Assembly (NCBI GenBank): GCA_003135255.1
Contig: PLAX01000140.1
Location: 1 to 17,021 of the forward strand
From: Candidatus Dormiibacterota bacterium
GTDB lineage: Bacteria > Chloroflexota > Dormibacteria > Aeolococcales > Aeolococcaceae
Reading direction: 5' to 3'
Length of the DNA: 17,021 nt
Part shown: piece after piece, positions 15,924 to 17,021 of the stretch
Numbering within the stretch: the stretch's first letter is position 1
Layout: each line of letters begins with the position of its first letter
Program-made: the position numbers and the translations under genes
The notes under the pieces: model-generated
The model's database searches: none
What the model saw: only the letters and a program-made list of their open reading frames with translations
Told to the model about the DNA's origin: nothing

Positions 15924-15995
15924 GACCGTCCGGCCCGCGTCAGGACGTGAGACGCCTCGGTTCGCAGCCGGTCACCCGGCGGGCGGTCACCCGCT
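15911..15995. promoter_or_regulatory. three dyads with a shared TCAC centre in the S53-transketolase divergent region
   Basis: Three inverted repeats share TCAC in the centre: CCGGACGG-GTCACGA-CCGTCCGG (15911-15933), GCCGG-TCAC-CCGGC (15968-15981) and GCGG-TCAC-CCGC (15983-15994). The last two contain an identical 10-mer, CGGTCACCCG, at 15969 and 15984, 15 bp apart. The first covers the furthest-upstream GTG start of the protease. Candidate operator cluster, or leader hairpins of the protease mRNA. Confidence 0.4.
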
Positions 15996-16068
15996 CCGTT
16001 CATCATTCACCCCGAAGCGGCGGCCCGTCTGTCGAGCCCTCGACCGCGCCCTTCCAGGAGGACCACAG

Positions 16069-17021
16069 ATGGCGGCGACCGGACAACCAGCGGCTCCGGC
16101 GGACTTGGAGACCCTGCACCAGGTGGCGCAGCAGCTCCGGATCGACGGCATCCGCGCCAGCACCCGGGCCGGCTCGGGTCATCCCACCTCCAGCATGTCC
16201 GCCGCCGATCTGATCGCGGTCCTCGCCGGCCGGCACCTCCGCTACGACTTCTCCCACCCCAAGCTCCCGACCAATGACCATCTGATCTTCTCCAAGGGCC
16301 ATGCCTCGCCGCTGCTCTACGCCCTCTACGTGGCCTGCGGCGTGGTCGACGACGCCGAGCTGATGACCTACCGGACGCTGGGCTCCCGGCTCCAGGGCCA
16401 CCCCACCCCGATCATCCCCTGGGTGGACGTCGCCACCGGATCGCTCGGGCAGGGGCTGCCCATCGGGGTGGGGGTCGCTCTCGCCGGCAAGTACCTCGAC
16501 CGTCTCCCCTACCGGGTCTGGGTGCTCTGCGGCGACAGCGAGCTGGCCGAGGGGTCGATCTGGGAGGCGCTCGACAAGGCAAGCCACTACGAGCTGGACA
16601 ACCTGACCGTGATCGTGGACGTGAACCGGCTCGGCCAGCGCGGCGAGACCGAGTTCGGCTGGAACATGGAGGCCTACCGCCGCCGGGTGGAGGCGTTCGG
16701 CTGCCGTGCCCTGGTCATCGACGGCCACAACCTGGAGGAGATCGACGGCGCCTACGTCGACGCCCGGGAGACGGTCGGCCGGCCGACGGTGATCCTGGCC
16801 AAGACGATCAAGGGCAAGGGGTTCTCGGAGATCGAGAACAAGGAGGGGTGGCACGGGGTGGTCCTGCCCCCGGACATGGCGGTGCGGGCCATCGACCAGC
16901 TCGGCGAGGTGCACGATCTCCGCATCGAGGTGCGCAAGCCCGAACGGGGCACGCCGGCGATCCGGCCCCCGGCGGCTGAGATCACCCTCCCCACCTACGC
17001 CCTCGGGCAGATGGTCCCCCC
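16069..17021 (+). CDS. tkt: transketolase, N-terminal part (runs off the right edge)
   Basis: Thiamine-diphosphate enzyme of the non-oxidative pentose phosphate pathway that moves two-carbon ketol units between sugar phosphates. 317 codons are present with no stop; family members are about 620-670 residues. The ATG at 16069 has AGGAGGA at 16056-16062, 6 nt upstream. Visible motifs: GSGHPTSSMSAADL (36-49, His38), SKGHASPLLYA with His78, QGHPTP with His111, SLGQGLPIGVGVALAGK (125-141), and the ThDP/metal motif GDSELAEGSIWEA (155-167) running to VDVNRLGQ with Asn186. Asp156, Glu161 and Asn186 are the expected cofactor-site residues. TIKGKGF (246-252) is typical of full-length enzymes near the end of the PP domain, and ITLPTYALGQM begins the Pyr-domain linker. 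A split, two-gene transketolase is unlikely because the frame continues past this point, but the edge hides the rest. Confidence 0.93.
   Translation, partial: MAATGQPAAPADLETLHQVAQQLRIDGIRASTRAGSGHPTSSMSAADLIAVLAGRHLRYDFSHPKLPTNDHLIFSKGHASPLLYALYVACGVVDDAELMTYRTLGSRLQGHPTPIIPWVDVATGSLGQGLPIGVGVALAGKYLDRLPYRVWVLCGDSELAEGSIWEALDKASHYELDNLTVIVDVNRLGQRGETEFGWNMEAYRRRVEAFGCRALVIDGHNLEEIDGAYVDARETVGRPTVILAKTIKGKGFSEIENKEGWHGVVLPPDMAVRAIDQLGEVHDLRIEVRKPERGTPAIRPPAAEITLPTYALGQMVP

Overview
The window is high-GC bacterial chromosome (roughly two-thirds G+C by eye, with coding third positions almost all G or C). GTG starts, a dCache-Ser/Thr kinase, an FHA-HTH protein, an F420-type LLM oxidoreductase, an S53 (kumamolisin-like) protease and a CUT1 sugar transporter suggest an actinobacterium, or a soil lineage such as Candidatus Dormibacterota or a high-GC Chloroflexota. 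The lineage is an inference; there is no rRNA here. I see no insertion sequence, integrase, phage gene, CRISPR array or plasmid gene.

Layout. (1) 1-5319 is a complete carbohydrate ABC importer. A lipoprotein binding protein (165-1553, -) is divergent from a tightly packed permease-permease-ATPase operon (1813-5319, +). The first permease carries a large extracytoplasmic insertion ending in a CnaB/SdrD-like beta domain. A truncated reading frame at the left edge (1-52, -) may continue the binding-protein transcript. (2) 5450-8232 holds two convergent genes with stops 5 bp apart: an FHA-HTH protein (+) and a membrane Ser/Thr kinase with an N-terminal extracytoplasmic Cache-like sensor (-), a plausible phospho-writer and reader pair. 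(3) 8585-10349 is minus strand: a BON-like membrane-anchored protein, a small cupin, and an LLM/F420 oxidoreductase gene damaged by two internal deletions, one of them frameshifting. (4) 10575-13887 is a signalling island. A multi-span NarL-type histidine kinase (-) is flanked by two plus-strand receiver-only response regulators that are about 69% identical and lack any DNA-binding domain. A 50-codon frame overlaps the kinase stop codon and shows strong coding base periodicity. (5) tRNA-Arg(ACG) (-) is at 13949-14026. (6) An S53 serine-carboxyl protease (14088-15923, -) is divergent from the start of a transketolase gene (16069 to the right edge, +). Their intergenic region holds three dyads sharing a TCAC centre.

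Sugar is probably captured by the lipoprotein, translocated by the permease pair and powered by the MalK-type ATPase; transketolase belongs to central carbon metabolism. The two phosphosignalling clusters have no target that is evident from the sequence. Most intergenic spaces hold dyad symmetries but no convincing consensus promoters, and no local LacI/ROK-type regulator accompanies the transporter. The 9005-9231 gap between the cupin and BON genes holds nothing I recognise.
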